NCBI GenBank assembly: GCA_030603035.1
Contig: JAUVYQ010000071.1
Span: 1-13,818, forward strand
Direction of reading: 5' to 3'
Length of the DNA: 13,818 nt
From: Phycisphaerae bacterium
GTDB taxonomy: Bacteria; Planctomycetota; Phycisphaerae; Sedimentisphaerales; SG8-4
Part shown: positions 5,285-12,039 of the stretch, one piece after another
How the letters are laid out: each line of letters opens with the position of its first letter
How positions within the stretch are numbered: the stretch's first letter is position 1
The notes under the pieces: generated by a model
Told to the model about the DNA's origin: nothing
The model's database searches: none
Seen by the model: only the letters and a program-made list of their open reading frames with translations
Translations under genes and position numbers: made by a program

Positions 5285-7276
5285 TTAATTATCAGTATCA
5301 GCCTCGGTCTTCTCGTCTGCACTGCTTTCGCCGCCGGGCTGAGTCTCGGCCCCGTTAGAAGTCTCGAGCGCAGCTCCGGTACTGCCCGAATCCGGCTTAC
5401 CTGTAACGGTGTCGGCATCTGTACCTTCTTGAGTTTGCTCGGCCTGGGCTGGTTCAGAGTCCGCCGGCACTTTTGCCTCTTCAACACTCTTGTCGGGAGC
5501 GTGCGTAACCGCATCACCGGCTTCGGCCTTAGCCGCTTCGGCGGCCTGCTCTTCCGACTCGGTCTGCTCCGGCGTACCAATCAGGCGTGAGCCTAAGCCC
5601 AACTGGTTCTGAACGGCTGCCTGTTCTTCAGCGGCCCACTGAACCCTTCGCAAACTCAAACCGATTTTACGGGACTCGGTATCAACTTTCAGAATCTTAA
5701 CTTCAACTTCATCGCCCGTTTTAACGACATCCTGAGGCTTATCAATCTTATGGTCGGCAAGTTCTGAAATATGCAACAGACCCTCCAAATCCGGTTCAAG
5801 CTCAACAAAAGCACCAAAAACAGTAAGCTTTGTCACCTTACCTTTAATAATGTGTCCCGGAATGTATTTTTCCGGAATAGCCCGAATCCAGGGGTCTTCG
5901 GTCATTTGCTTTATGCCCAGTGATATCCTCCGTTTTTCTTCATTAACGTCCAGCACAATGCATTTTAGCTCGTTGCCCTTCTGCAATGCCTCACCGGGAT
6001 GTCCGTATTTTCTCGTCCAACTTAAATCCGAAATGTGTATCATACCGTCAATACCCTGCTCTATCTCGACAAACGCACCAAAATTGGTTACACTTCGTAC
6101 CCTGGTGGTAACAATCGTTCCAGGCGGATACTTCTGCGAAGCTATTGTCCAGGGATTTATTTCGGTCTGCTTCAGTCCCAGCGAGATTTCCTGCTTCACC
6201 TTGTTAATATTCAATACAACCACTTCGATTTCGTCTCCGGGATTGAGCATCTCGCTCGGATGTGCCAGGCGTCTTGTCCAGCTCATCTCGCTAATATGCA
6301 CGAGGCCTTCAATACCATCTTCAAGCCGAATAAAGACGCCATAGTTCATCACATTTACAACCTTTCCCCTCACCCTCGCTCCGATTGGATAACGCTGCTC
6401 AACATCTTCCCAGGGACTGGTTGTTTTCTGTTTCAGACCCAAGGAAATCTTTTCATTGTCTTTATCAACACCAATAACAATGCACTCGAGCTCCTGGTCA
6501 ATCTCAACGACTTCCGACGGATGCGATATCCTTCCCCAGCTCAAATCAGAAATATGCAGCAGGCCATCGAGCCCACCCAAATCGACGAACACACCGAAGT
6601 CGGCGATGTTTTTCACAACACCTTTTCGCAATTGACCGGGCTCGATTTCCGCCAGAACTTTTTCCTTACTGCTGCGTCGTTCTTCTTCGACAAGTTTACG
6701 CCTCGATACGACAATGTTCCGGCGTTCAATATCAATCTTGAGAACCTTGCATTTGACTTCTTTGCCGATGAATCTACTGATATCGCCCGGTTTTCTGATA
6801 TCGACCTGCGAGGCCGGCAAAAACACAGGTACTCCAATATCAATAAGCAACCCCCCCTTGATGCGTCTTATAACCTTGCCGCTAACAACATCCCCTTCCT
6901 TTTTCGTATTGATAATCGTTTCCCACCCCCTGATTCGGTCGGCTTTGTGCTTGCTCAGTAGGACAAGCCCACCTTCAGAGTCGGTATCTTCAAGAAGAAC
7001 CTCAATTTGTTTGCCCGGCGCTATCTCGTCGTGGTCCTCAAATTCGCCGGCATCGACGACCCCTTCGCTTTTCAGGCCCACCTCGATAATGACATCATTG
7101 CCTATTTGCGATACGATTGTCCCTTTAAGAATAGTCCCCGGCAGAGTTGAATCGACCTTTGTTCGCAGAACTTCTTCCAGAAATTCGTTTTCTTTCTCAC
7201 CGAACATCTCGCCGACCTGCTGGTCAAGCTTTTCTTGTGACAAACCTAACTTGTTGACAATATTTCTATCTACCAT
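5285..7276 (-). CDS. rpsA: 30S ribosomal protein S1
   Basis: Binds mRNA on the small ribosomal subunit and helps unfold and load it. The 663-residue product has six S1 (OB-fold) repeats at about 46-109, 127-194, 214-283, 299-369, 386-456 and 473-543. Repeats 3 to 6 carry the classic pattern, for example FGVFVDLGGLDGLLHISDLSW (227-247) and YGVFIRLEDGIEGLVHISEMSW (312-333), each followed by ISLGLK-type ends. Residues ~555-663 form a long tail rich in Glu, Ala, Asp, Thr and Gly with no S1 fold. The ATG at 7276 has GAGGAA 9 nt upstream. It is transcribed in the same direction as the genes on either side but is separated from the upstream one by a terminator, so it should have its own promoter, which I could not place with confidence. 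Confidence 0.97.
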   Translation of the reverse strand: MVDRNIVNKLGLSQEKLDQQVGEMFGEKENEFLEEVLRTKVDSTLPGTILKGTIVSQIGNDVIIEVGLKSEGVVDAGEFEDHDEIAPGKQIEVLLEDTDSEGGLVLLSKHKADRIRGWETIINTKKEGDVVSGKVIRRIKGGLLIDIGVPVFLPASQVDIRKPGDISRFIGKEVKCKVLKIDIERRNIVVSRRKLVEEERRSSKEKVLAEIEPGQLRKGVVKNIADFGVFVDLGGLDGLLHISDLSWGRISHPSEVVEIDQELECIVIGVDKDNEKISLGLKQKTTSPWEDVEQRYPIGARVRGKVVNVMNYGVFIRLEDGIEGLVHISEMSWTRRLAHPSEMLNPGDEIEVVVLNINKVKQEISLGLKQTEINPWTIASQKYPPGTIVTTRVRSVTNFGAFVEIEQGIDGMIHISDLSWTRKYGHPGEALQKGNELKCIVLDVNEEKRRISLGIKQMTEDPWIRAIPEKYIPGHIIKGKVTKLTVFGAFVELEPDLEGLLHISELADHKIDKPQDVVKTGDEVEVKILKVDTESRKIGLSLRRVQWAAEEQAAVQNQLGLGSRLIGTPEQTESEEQAAEAAKAEAGDAVTHAPDKSVEEAKVPADSEPAQAEQTQEGTDADTVTGKPDSGSTGAALETSNGAETQPGGESSADEKTEADTDN

Positions 7277-7313
7277 AAACCCGAATTCCTCTGTGGAGTC
7301 TGTTTATCCAACC

Positions 7314-7340
7314 TATTGGCGCCACACATCTACGCCAATA
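7314..7340 (-). promoter_or_regulatory. Hairpin in the rpsA leader
   Basis: TATTGGCG (7314-7321) and CGCCAATA (7333-7340) form a perfect 8-bp stem with an 11-nt loop, ending 37 nt before the rpsA start codon. No U-tract follows, so it is unlikely to be a terminator. In enterobacteria, S1 represses its own mRNA through structured leader hairpins. A similar role here is an inference from position. Confidence 0.5.
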
Positions 7341-7390
7341 AGCCCTTGTGCAACACTGCATAAATTTAAATTTTTTGGTTAATCATTTAT

Positions 7391-7418
7391 AAAACGCATT
7401 TGCCCACGCAGCAAATGC
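7391..7418 (-). terminator. Intrinsic terminator after the 508-residue exported protein
   Basis: On the minus strand GCATTTGC, a 7-nt loop and GCAAATGC form a perfect 8-bp stem followed by GTTTTATAAA. It lies about 54 nt after the stop codon of the gene ending at 7472. It separates that gene from rpsA. Confidence 0.72.
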
Positions 7419-7471
7419 AAATTAGACACCTTTAAAATTTTGCAAAAGTCTTATTTCCAAAATAAAGCAAA

Positions 7472-8998
7472 TTACTTATCCTCTTCCATAACCTCAAAAC
7501 CGATTAAAGTAGCAAAATCTTTGATTCTTTCTCTAAGGTCACCGAAAGTTGCTGCCCTATGGATTCCATATTTATCAGGGGAAAAATGTTTCTGTATATT
7601 CTTTGCATCATCAACTTTCACAATTAACTTGCTCGTACACATTATATTATCAAAATCTTTATAGAGAGAACGACCATCAACAGTTTTACCGGTATGGATA
7701 CTTATTTTCTTATGAAGCACATAGACTTTCCATATGGTAACAGGTTCATTTACAGGAAATCTTACTGTCGCACCAGTACGTGAACCAGGTTTTAGAGTGC
7801 CTTTTACGGGACTCTCTGCGTGGCTTCTTAGAATATAAGGAAGTTTTCTATCGTCTCCATAAGGATTAAGTGGAGCTCCACAATGCATAACGATGGATAC
7901 ACTGTTACCGGTATCTATCATGAAGTCACCAAGCATACTCGGCCTACCCGTAAGATAATACCCCATCAGATGAGCGACCATTATGTTTTCATACTCTTGG
8001 CAAATAGCCTGTATGCCTCGTTTTTGAAACTCCATAAGCCCTAAACCCGGCCAGAATATATCCTCTACCTTTCCGCTTCCAGTGAGTGACCTCATATGAG
8101 TTGATACTGCATTGCAATTATACTTTTTTCGTAATGCTTCAAAAGCCAGATACGACTTAGCAGTTTTTATTACCTCCGATTCTGTAGTATCTTTCAAGCC
8201 TTGAGCTTCATCAATCCACATTTGTGCAATCTCTTCTGCTTGTCCTTCATCAACTTTTTTAACAGCTTCGTAAAATTCCTTAGGCTCTACTCTTACAAGT
8301 TCCACTCCTATTGACTCTTTTAATGCACGAGTATAGGTCTGATTATAATTTTCTGGAAAGTGTTTATGTCTATCCCCCTGGTAATCTACTTGAGCAAGAT
8401 ACTTACCAGGTGTCACAACCAATATTTTAGAATCTTTCAACTTTTTTATTGCTTGAATTAACTTAATCTTTTCCACTAAATCCTTAAACATAGCTGAATG
8501 AGAAGATGGGGAACATACATTTCTTCTGTCTAACTGAGCGGTTAAGATTTTCCCTCCCTCGTACTCAGGGCCCCCTACTTTTATACTATTTTCTTTTCCC
8601 GTGCTGTAAAGCTTATAGGGAACATTCATCCATTCAAAAAGGTTATATACACATATTGTAGGTAATCCAGTGAACGCTATTCTATAGTCTCGATTGCCTA
8701 AAGCGCCGAAGATAAGCACTCCATCCACACCTTCCCTCGAGCGCTCCAGTTCCCTCAGGACTGCCGCTGTGTCCTTCACAATGAAATCTATGCCTTTACA
8801 CTCGCTTTGAAGTTTATGCAAAACTTCTTCATTCGTTATAAGACCTTCGGGCGTTCCTCCAGCTGGGCAACTGCAACCCTTGTTAACAAATACAGTATAT
8901 ATCTTTGTATTTTCCCCTGCCTTTGCACAAAGCAAACTCCCGCTTGCCAGCACCAGCACCCACACGAGGACCCAAGTGCCAGGTTTTTTTATACCCAT
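7472..8998 (-). CDS. Exported L-fucose/L-arabinose isomerase-like protein, paralog 1
   Basis: The 508-residue product begins with a Sec signal peptide: basic start, hydrophobic WVLVWVLVLASGSLL (9-23), cleavage likely after AKA (25-27). The mature part resembles the C-terminal region of L-fucose isomerase-like proteins: an ICQEYENIMVAHLMGYYLTG helix (332-351), GDFMID (357-362), VMHCG (370-374), then a swivelled beta domain (410-440) and IHRAATFGDLRERI ... LIGFEV (479-503). Candidate metal ligands E335, D358, H372 and H480 correspond to the Glu, Asp/Glu, His, His set of that superfamily. Known members are cytoplasmic, so a signal peptide is unusual. Substrate is unknown. It is a paralog of the 493-residue gene upstream; the LASGSLLxAKxGENTKIY region is nearly identical. 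AAGGAG about 7 nt upstream of ATG fixes the start. That ribosome site overlaps the intron-maturase remnant. Confidence 0.72.
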   Translation of the reverse strand: MGIKKPGTWVLVWVLVLASGSLLCAKAGENTKIYTVFVNKGCSCPAGGTPEGLITNEEVLHKLQSECKGIDFIVKDTAAVLRELERSREGVDGVLIFGALGNRDYRIAFTGLPTICVYNLFEWMNVPYKLYSTGKENSIKVGGPEYEGGKILTAQLDRRNVCSPSSHSAMFKDLVEKIKLIQAIKKLKDSKILVVTPGKYLAQVDYQGDRHKHFPENYNQTYTRALKESIGVELVRVEPKEFYEAVKKVDEGQAEEIAQMWIDEAQGLKDTTESEVIKTAKSYLAFEALRKKYNCNAVSTHMRSLTGSGKVEDIFWPGLGLMEFQKRGIQAICQEYENIMVAHLMGYYLTGRPSMLGDFMIDTGNSVSIVMHCGAPLNPYGDDRKLPYILRSHAESPVKGTLKPGSRTGATVRFPVNEPVTIWKVYVLHKKISIHTGKTVDGRSLYKDFDNIMCTSKLIVKVDDAKNIQKHFSPDKYGIHRAATFGDLRERIKDFATLIGFEVMEEDK

Positions 8999-9105
8999 TC
9001 TTTTTCTCCTTTTCTCGAAAGCATTACCTCAGCCACCGGGGCTTCACCCCTACCTTCTGCCATAAAGGCCAGTTCCAACTGGATTTTCCGCCGCTTTGTG
9101 TCCAT
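8989..9105 (-). pseudogene. N-terminal fragment of a group II intron maturase
   Basis: From ATG at 9105 the frame reads MDTKRRKIQLEL and continues to GRGEAP (residues 18-23). This is a familiar opening of group II intron reverse transcriptase/maturases (LtrA type). After that it runs VAEVMLSRKGEKEWV into a stop at 8989. The last 15 residues are encoded by the repeat shared with the end of ispH, so real maturase sequence probably ends near 9040. The RT, X and endonuclease domains are absent. The final codons overlap the start of the exported gene. Assignment rests on motif recall and on the structured RNA just upstream. Confidence 0.6.
8996..9039 (-). repeat. ispH-tail/start-site repeat, copy A
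   Basis: It matches 11107-11149 at 40 of 44 aligned positions (three substitutions and one gap). It includes the core TTACCTCAGCCACCGG on the plus strand, which at the other copy encodes the last codons and stop of ispH. It supplies the ribosome site and ATG of the 508-residue gene. Confidence 0.75.
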
Positions 9106-9302
9106 GAGTCGCGTATCCTACTAACCACTCCATTTACCCCTCTCATCGAGGGGAGCCGTTCGGGCCTTCCCCACCTTCGGCGAGTACTATGCCCTCTGCT
9201 GACTTCTGCGTGGCGGTCAGAAAACCTCACGATTGCCTCAGTCCCGATTTCGGGACACCACGCAGACCTCCCGAGGTAAGCTCGACAACCTTCACCGCAC
9301 AC
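9040..9302 (-). mobile_element. Group II intron remnant (5' RNA part and maturase start)
   Basis: Read on the minus strand, a GTGCG at 9300-9296 (or GTGTG at 9302-9298) fits the 5' consensus of group II introns. The next ~195 nt are densely paired: a 9-bp stem TCTGCGTGG/CCACGCAGA (9205-9213 with 9258-9266), a nested hairpin GTCCCG/CGGGAC (9241-9256), CCCCTC/GAGGGG (9137-9153) and ACCTC/GAGGT (9266-9277). A stretch including GAAGTCAGCAGAGGGCATAG resembles sequence found just ahead of bacterial intron maturase genes. The maturase start follows at 9105. Everything 3' of its first ~23 codons, including domains V and VI, is missing. Class and exact 5' boundary are uncertain; the block may itself be internally deleted. 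Confidence 0.6.
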
Positions 9303-9311
9303 CTGCCGAAT

Positions 9312-9456
9312 TTACAGCCCTGAACTTTGATGGATATGGACTTTATTGTCTTTCGCCAACTCGTCCAGCCAGAACTGCCTAGCTCGCAATGATATAAAAT
9401 AGCCAAACCTGTCTGGCCACCGGACAGAATTCAACACATTATCCCCTGAACTGTTA
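9312..9456 (-). other. Intergenic stretch with an open remnant frame
   Basis: Between the 493-residue gene and the intron remnant, one minus-strand frame stays open for about 48 codons and stops at 9312. It includes FGYFISLRARQFWLDELAKD and ends HQSSGL. It has no ATG. It may be the tail of a lost gene, or simply a 3' untranslated region. I do not recognise a family. Confidence 0.2.
9409..9427 (-). terminator. Hairpin after the 493-residue exported protein
   Basis: On the minus strand CTGTC(C)GG-TGG-CC(A)GACAG forms an 8-position stem with one mismatch, about 30 nt after the stop codon, followed by GTTTGGCTATTTT. It is a plausible but weak intrinsic terminator. Confidence 0.4.
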
Positions 9457-10938
9457 CTATTTATTTATATCAATTTCTACAGCCTCAAATCCAATAAGTT
9501 TGGCTAAATTTAAAAACTCCTGTCTATAATCACCAAAAAACACTACACTATGCTTACCAAAAGTTTGACAATCACGATTATCATGCAGCGCTTTTGCATT
9601 AGTTCTAATAGCAACTTTCGTCCTGCATATTATATCATTCCAGTATGGAAAAAGCTCTTCACCGGAAACAGTCTCACCAGTAAAAACAGCTATCTTTTTA
9701 TTATTCATAGCTATTTTTGCCACGGTTACAGTTACCCCTATTGGAAAGAGTACCGTAACAGCAGCACCACCTTCTTCCCCCGACATCCACAAATTCCTTA
9801 TCACATAAGGCGATTCTTCTCCATCTTCATAAGGTTCAAACGTAGATTCACAGTGCATAATTATTGCTATGTCATTAAAAAAATCTATGAAATAATCACC
9901 ATTTTGACCCGTGCTGCCTGTGAAATTGAATCCCAACTGTTGAGTAATTAAAGAATCAAGCAAAGTTTCGCCAACAGCTACTATACCATCTTTATTAAGC
10001 TGCGTGGTGGGTAAACCCTGACTGGGCAAAGTGGCAGAGCCCCATCCATATCCTTCAGTTGCTATTGCTCCACAATTGTGTTCTGCTAACAGTTCTTTCA
10101 TAGCTAAGTATAGCTTTGCTGACCTCAGTATTTGAGCTTCATTTGTCCCCCGGATTGCCCAAGCTTCATCCATCCATTTTTTCGTAACTTCTTTTGCCTT
10201 CCCCTCATCCTGAACATGCATTTTTTCAACTAAATCTTTCTGCGGAATTGGTACAAGGAAAGCCCCAAATGTTTCTTTCAAGTTATCAATAAAAACCTTC
10301 TCATATTCTTCCCTGCTCGTTTCAATCTGAAAATCATATGGTTCCCACACGCCAAGTGGAGGTTTGTCTGTTATAACCAACACTCTTAACCCTTTCATCT
10401 TCGAAATAGCTTCTATTAGCTTAATCTTTCCTGCTATATCGTCTATCCGTGATAAATAGACAGATCGATCTTTGTCAGGCAATACAGGTAAAACAGCTGT
10501 TACGACATTCTTTCCCTTAAAATCATTATAATGATAAGATAAAGGAGACCATTGCCCCCACAATCGAAAGACGGCTACCATAGGTAATCCTATTGATATT
10601 AATTCAGCCGGGGGGGAGCCTAAACAAAGCAACCCATCTAATTCTTCTTTTTGAGCTTTTATATTTTCAATAACCTCTTTACTAGGCCTAGTTTCACCTA
10701 CGAATTCAACTTCCTTGCATTTTTCTTTCAGTATCTCCATTACTTCATTATCCTCAATAATCTCTACATCTGGGTGTTGACTTGTATAATCTGCCCTCCC
10801 CTGAAGGCGTGAATTGAATATAGTATATATTTTTGTGTTTTCCCCCACCTTTGCCTGAAGCAAACTCCCGCTTGCCAGCATCAGTACGCACGCAAGTATC
10901 AATAGACTAGATTTTTTCATATTCATATTCATATTCAT
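9457..10938 (-). CDS. Exported L-fucose/L-arabinose isomerase-like protein, paralog 2
   Basis: The 493-residue product has a signal peptide (KKSSLLILACVLMLASGSLL, 8-27; cleavage near AKV-G, 29-32) and a mature region colinear with paralog 1. Shared blocks include GENTKIYT, KIKLIEAI (171-178), the GDYFIDFFNDIAIIMHCE block (347-364), the IAVFTGETVSG beta region (416-426) and GKHSVVFFGDYRQEF ... LAKLIGFEAVEID (461-489). Candidate metal ligands E324, D348, H362 and H463 are kept, although the helix around E324 has diverged. The protein starts MNMNMNMKK from a tandem ATGAAT repeat, giving four in-frame ATGs. The first, at 10938, is chosen because AAGGAGA lies 6 nt upstream. Function and substrate are unknown; a periplasmic sugar isomerase or sugar-binding role is an inference. 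Confidence 0.7.
   Translation of the reverse strand: MNMNMNMKKSSLLILACVLMLASGSLLQAKVGENTKIYTIFNSRLQGRADYTSQHPDVEIIEDNEVMEILKEKCKEVEFVGETRPSKEVIENIKAQKEELDGLLCLGSPPAELISIGLPMVAVFRLWGQWSPLSYHYNDFKGKNVVTAVLPVLPDKDRSVYLSRIDDIAGKIKLIEAISKMKGLRVLVITDKPPLGVWEPYDFQIETSREEYEKVFIDNLKETFGAFLVPIPQKDLVEKMHVQDEGKAKEVTKKWMDEAWAIRGTNEAQILRSAKLYLAMKELLAEHNCGAIATEGYGWGSATLPSQGLPTTQLNKDGIVAVGETLLDSLITQQLGFNFTGSTGQNGDYFIDFFNDIAIIMHCESTFEPYEDGEESPYVIRNLWMSGEEGGAAVTVLFPIGVTVTVAKIAMNNKKIAVFTGETVSGEELFPYWNDIICRTKVAIRTNAKALHDNRDCQTFGKHSVVFFGDYRQEFLNLAKLIGFEAVEIDINK
10918..10938 (-). repeat. Hexanucleotide repeat spanning four start codons
   Basis: ATGAAT occurs three times in tandem and is followed by a fourth ATG, all in frame with the 493-residue protein. 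Each unit adds Met-Asn. Gain or loss of units would keep the frame but change the spacing between ribosome site and later ATGs. Confidence 0.8.
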
Positions 10939-11010
10939 TTTCTTTCTCCTTTTGCTAAAAGTTTTAACTTACTGACTGACAGAAACTACGTAACTGAAGC
11001 ATCTCAAGTT

Positions 11011-11023
11011 GGCTATCATAGCC
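11011..11023. promoter_or_regulatory. Small palindrome upstream of paralog 2
   Basis: GGCTAT-C-ATAGCC is a perfect 6-bp palindrome with a 1-nt centre, in the 200-nt gap between ispH and the 493-residue gene. It could be an operator. No promoter could be placed near it with confidence. Confidence 0.25.
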
Positions 11024-11106
11024 CCTGGTTTGATTAATGCTTTTCTAATCACTCTTTCACTTTCCTATTTTTCCAACCAAAACTCAGCAAACCTAACATT
11101 TTAGAT

Positions 11107-11149
11107 CATTTTCTTTCTCCTTTCTCGAAAGCTTTACCTCAGCCACCGG
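11107..11149 (-). repeat. ispH-tail/start-site repeat, copy B with an orphan start
   Basis: Counterpart of 8996-9039. It encodes the last residues and stop of ispH, then AAGGAG and an ATG at 11109. That ATG is followed after one codon by TAA, so the ribosome site leads nowhere. Its first 17 nt (plus strand CATTTTCTTTCTCCTTT) are identical to 10936-10952, the start region of paralog 2. Confidence 0.75.
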
Positions 11150-11981
11150 CATCAAAAGCTTCCAGGTTCTTTACAAATTCGTCAATTATCCACTCAGGCG
11201 TCGAGGCCCCTGCCGTAACGCCTGCTACATTGTTACCGAAAAGTATATTTTTATCAAGCTCATTCCAATTTTGCAAATGAAACGTTTCGCTATTATATTT
11301 TTTGCAAAGCTCGGCGAGCTTGCGCGTGTTGGCACTCTCCAGACTGCCGAGCACGAACATTATATCGACCTGCCTGCACAATTGTACAGCGGATTCCTGT
11401 CTTTTTATTGCCTCTTCACACAAAGTATTAATTACTTTCAATTCACTAAAGCTGCCCCTGGCTATGGCGCCAAGCATTCTGCTAAAGTACTCCGGGCTCT
11501 GGGTAGTCTGACAAACAATTCCCAACCTGGCATTTTCAGGCAGCTTATGTAAATCCGGCTCGTCAGCAATGACAATAGCATCCCTGGCGCAGCCCACAAC
11601 CGCCCGGACTTCAGGATGGTTTTGGTCGCCAATAATTACGACTTTATAACCATCCCTCTCCAGCTCCTCGGCTATGTGCTGCACCCTTTTAACCAATACA
11701 CAAGTGGCATCAACAATATTAACGCCTTTTTCTTTGAGCTTTGCTATCTGTTCAGGGGCGGCGCCGTGAGAACGAATAAGAACCGTCCCTGACCGAATGT
11801 CTTCCACTTTATTTACGGTTTTCAGCCCGGCTTTTGCCAGCCGCTCCACCATATTCTTGTTATGAATGATGGGACCGAGACTATAAACGTCATTTTCCTG
11901 TGCCAGTGTTTTTTCAGCCACACTGATAGCGTTTCTGACGCCGTGACAAAATCCGCACATTTCCGCAACTATAACCTTCAT
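11139..11981 (-). CDS. ispH: 4-hydroxy-3-methylbut-2-enyl diphosphate reductase (IspH/LytB)
   Basis: The last MEP-pathway enzyme: it reduces HMBPP to IPP and DMAPP in the cytoplasm. The 280 residues are typical of the compact bacterial form. The three iron-sulfur cysteines are visible: C12 in CGFCHGV, C94 in DATCVLVKRV (the usual Pro after this Cys is Val here) and C188 in NTLCEEAIKRQ. Substrate-binding histidines H40 (GPIIHN), H72 (RSHGA) and H122 (DQNHPE) and the SANT (216-219) and AGASTPEWII (257-266) motifs are present. The C-terminal DAGG and the stop lie in a repeat shared with 9031-9039, so the end may have been remodelled. No clear Shine-Dalgarno sequence precedes the ATG, and the 58-nt gap from the DUF1080 gene suggests possible co-transcription. 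Confidence 0.97.
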   Translation of the reverse strand: MKVIVAEMCGFCHGVRNAISVAEKTLAQENDVYSLGPIIHNKNMVERLAKAGLKTVNKVEDIRSGTVLIRSHGAAPEQIAKLKEKGVNIVDATCVLVKRVQHIAEELERDGYKVVIIGDQNHPEVRAVVGCARDAIVIADEPDLHKLPENARLGIVCQTTQSPEYFSRMLGAIARGSFSELKVINTLCEEAIKRQESAVQLCRQVDIMFVLGSLESANTRKLAELCKKYNSETFHLQNWNELDKNILFGNNVAGVTAGASTPEWIIDEFVKNLEAFDAGG

Positions 11982-12013
11982 AAAATCAGATGTAAATAGA
12001 CCAGGTTATCAGG

Positions 12014-12032
12014 GTATCAGGTAGCCTGATAC
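12014..12032. terminator. Hairpin between the DUF1080 gene and ispH
   Basis: GTATCAGG-TAG-CCTGATAC is a perfect 8-bp inverted repeat with a 3-nt loop. On the minus strand it starts 7 nt after the stop codon of the DUF1080 gene and lies about 32 nt before ispH. It has no following T-tract on that strand. It could be a weak terminator, an RNA-stability hairpin or a dispersed repeat. An extra half-copy TTATCAGG sits beside it at 12007-12013. Confidence 0.45.
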
Positions 12033-12039
12033 TCTTCTC

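Noticed and set aside
6035..6961. A 308-codon plus-strand frame opposite rpsA
   Set aside because: It is antisense to conserved S1 domains and shows no family resemblance.
7472..8998. A lipoprotein signal in paralog 1 (SLLC)
   Set aside because: Leu directly before Cys does not fit the lipobox, and the paralog has Gln in place of this Cys; ordinary Sec cleavage after AKA is more likely.
9024..9302. A 92-residue protein on the minus strand
   Set aside because: This frame runs through the structured intron RNA and is out of frame with the maturase start; it is a spurious reading of ribozyme sequence.
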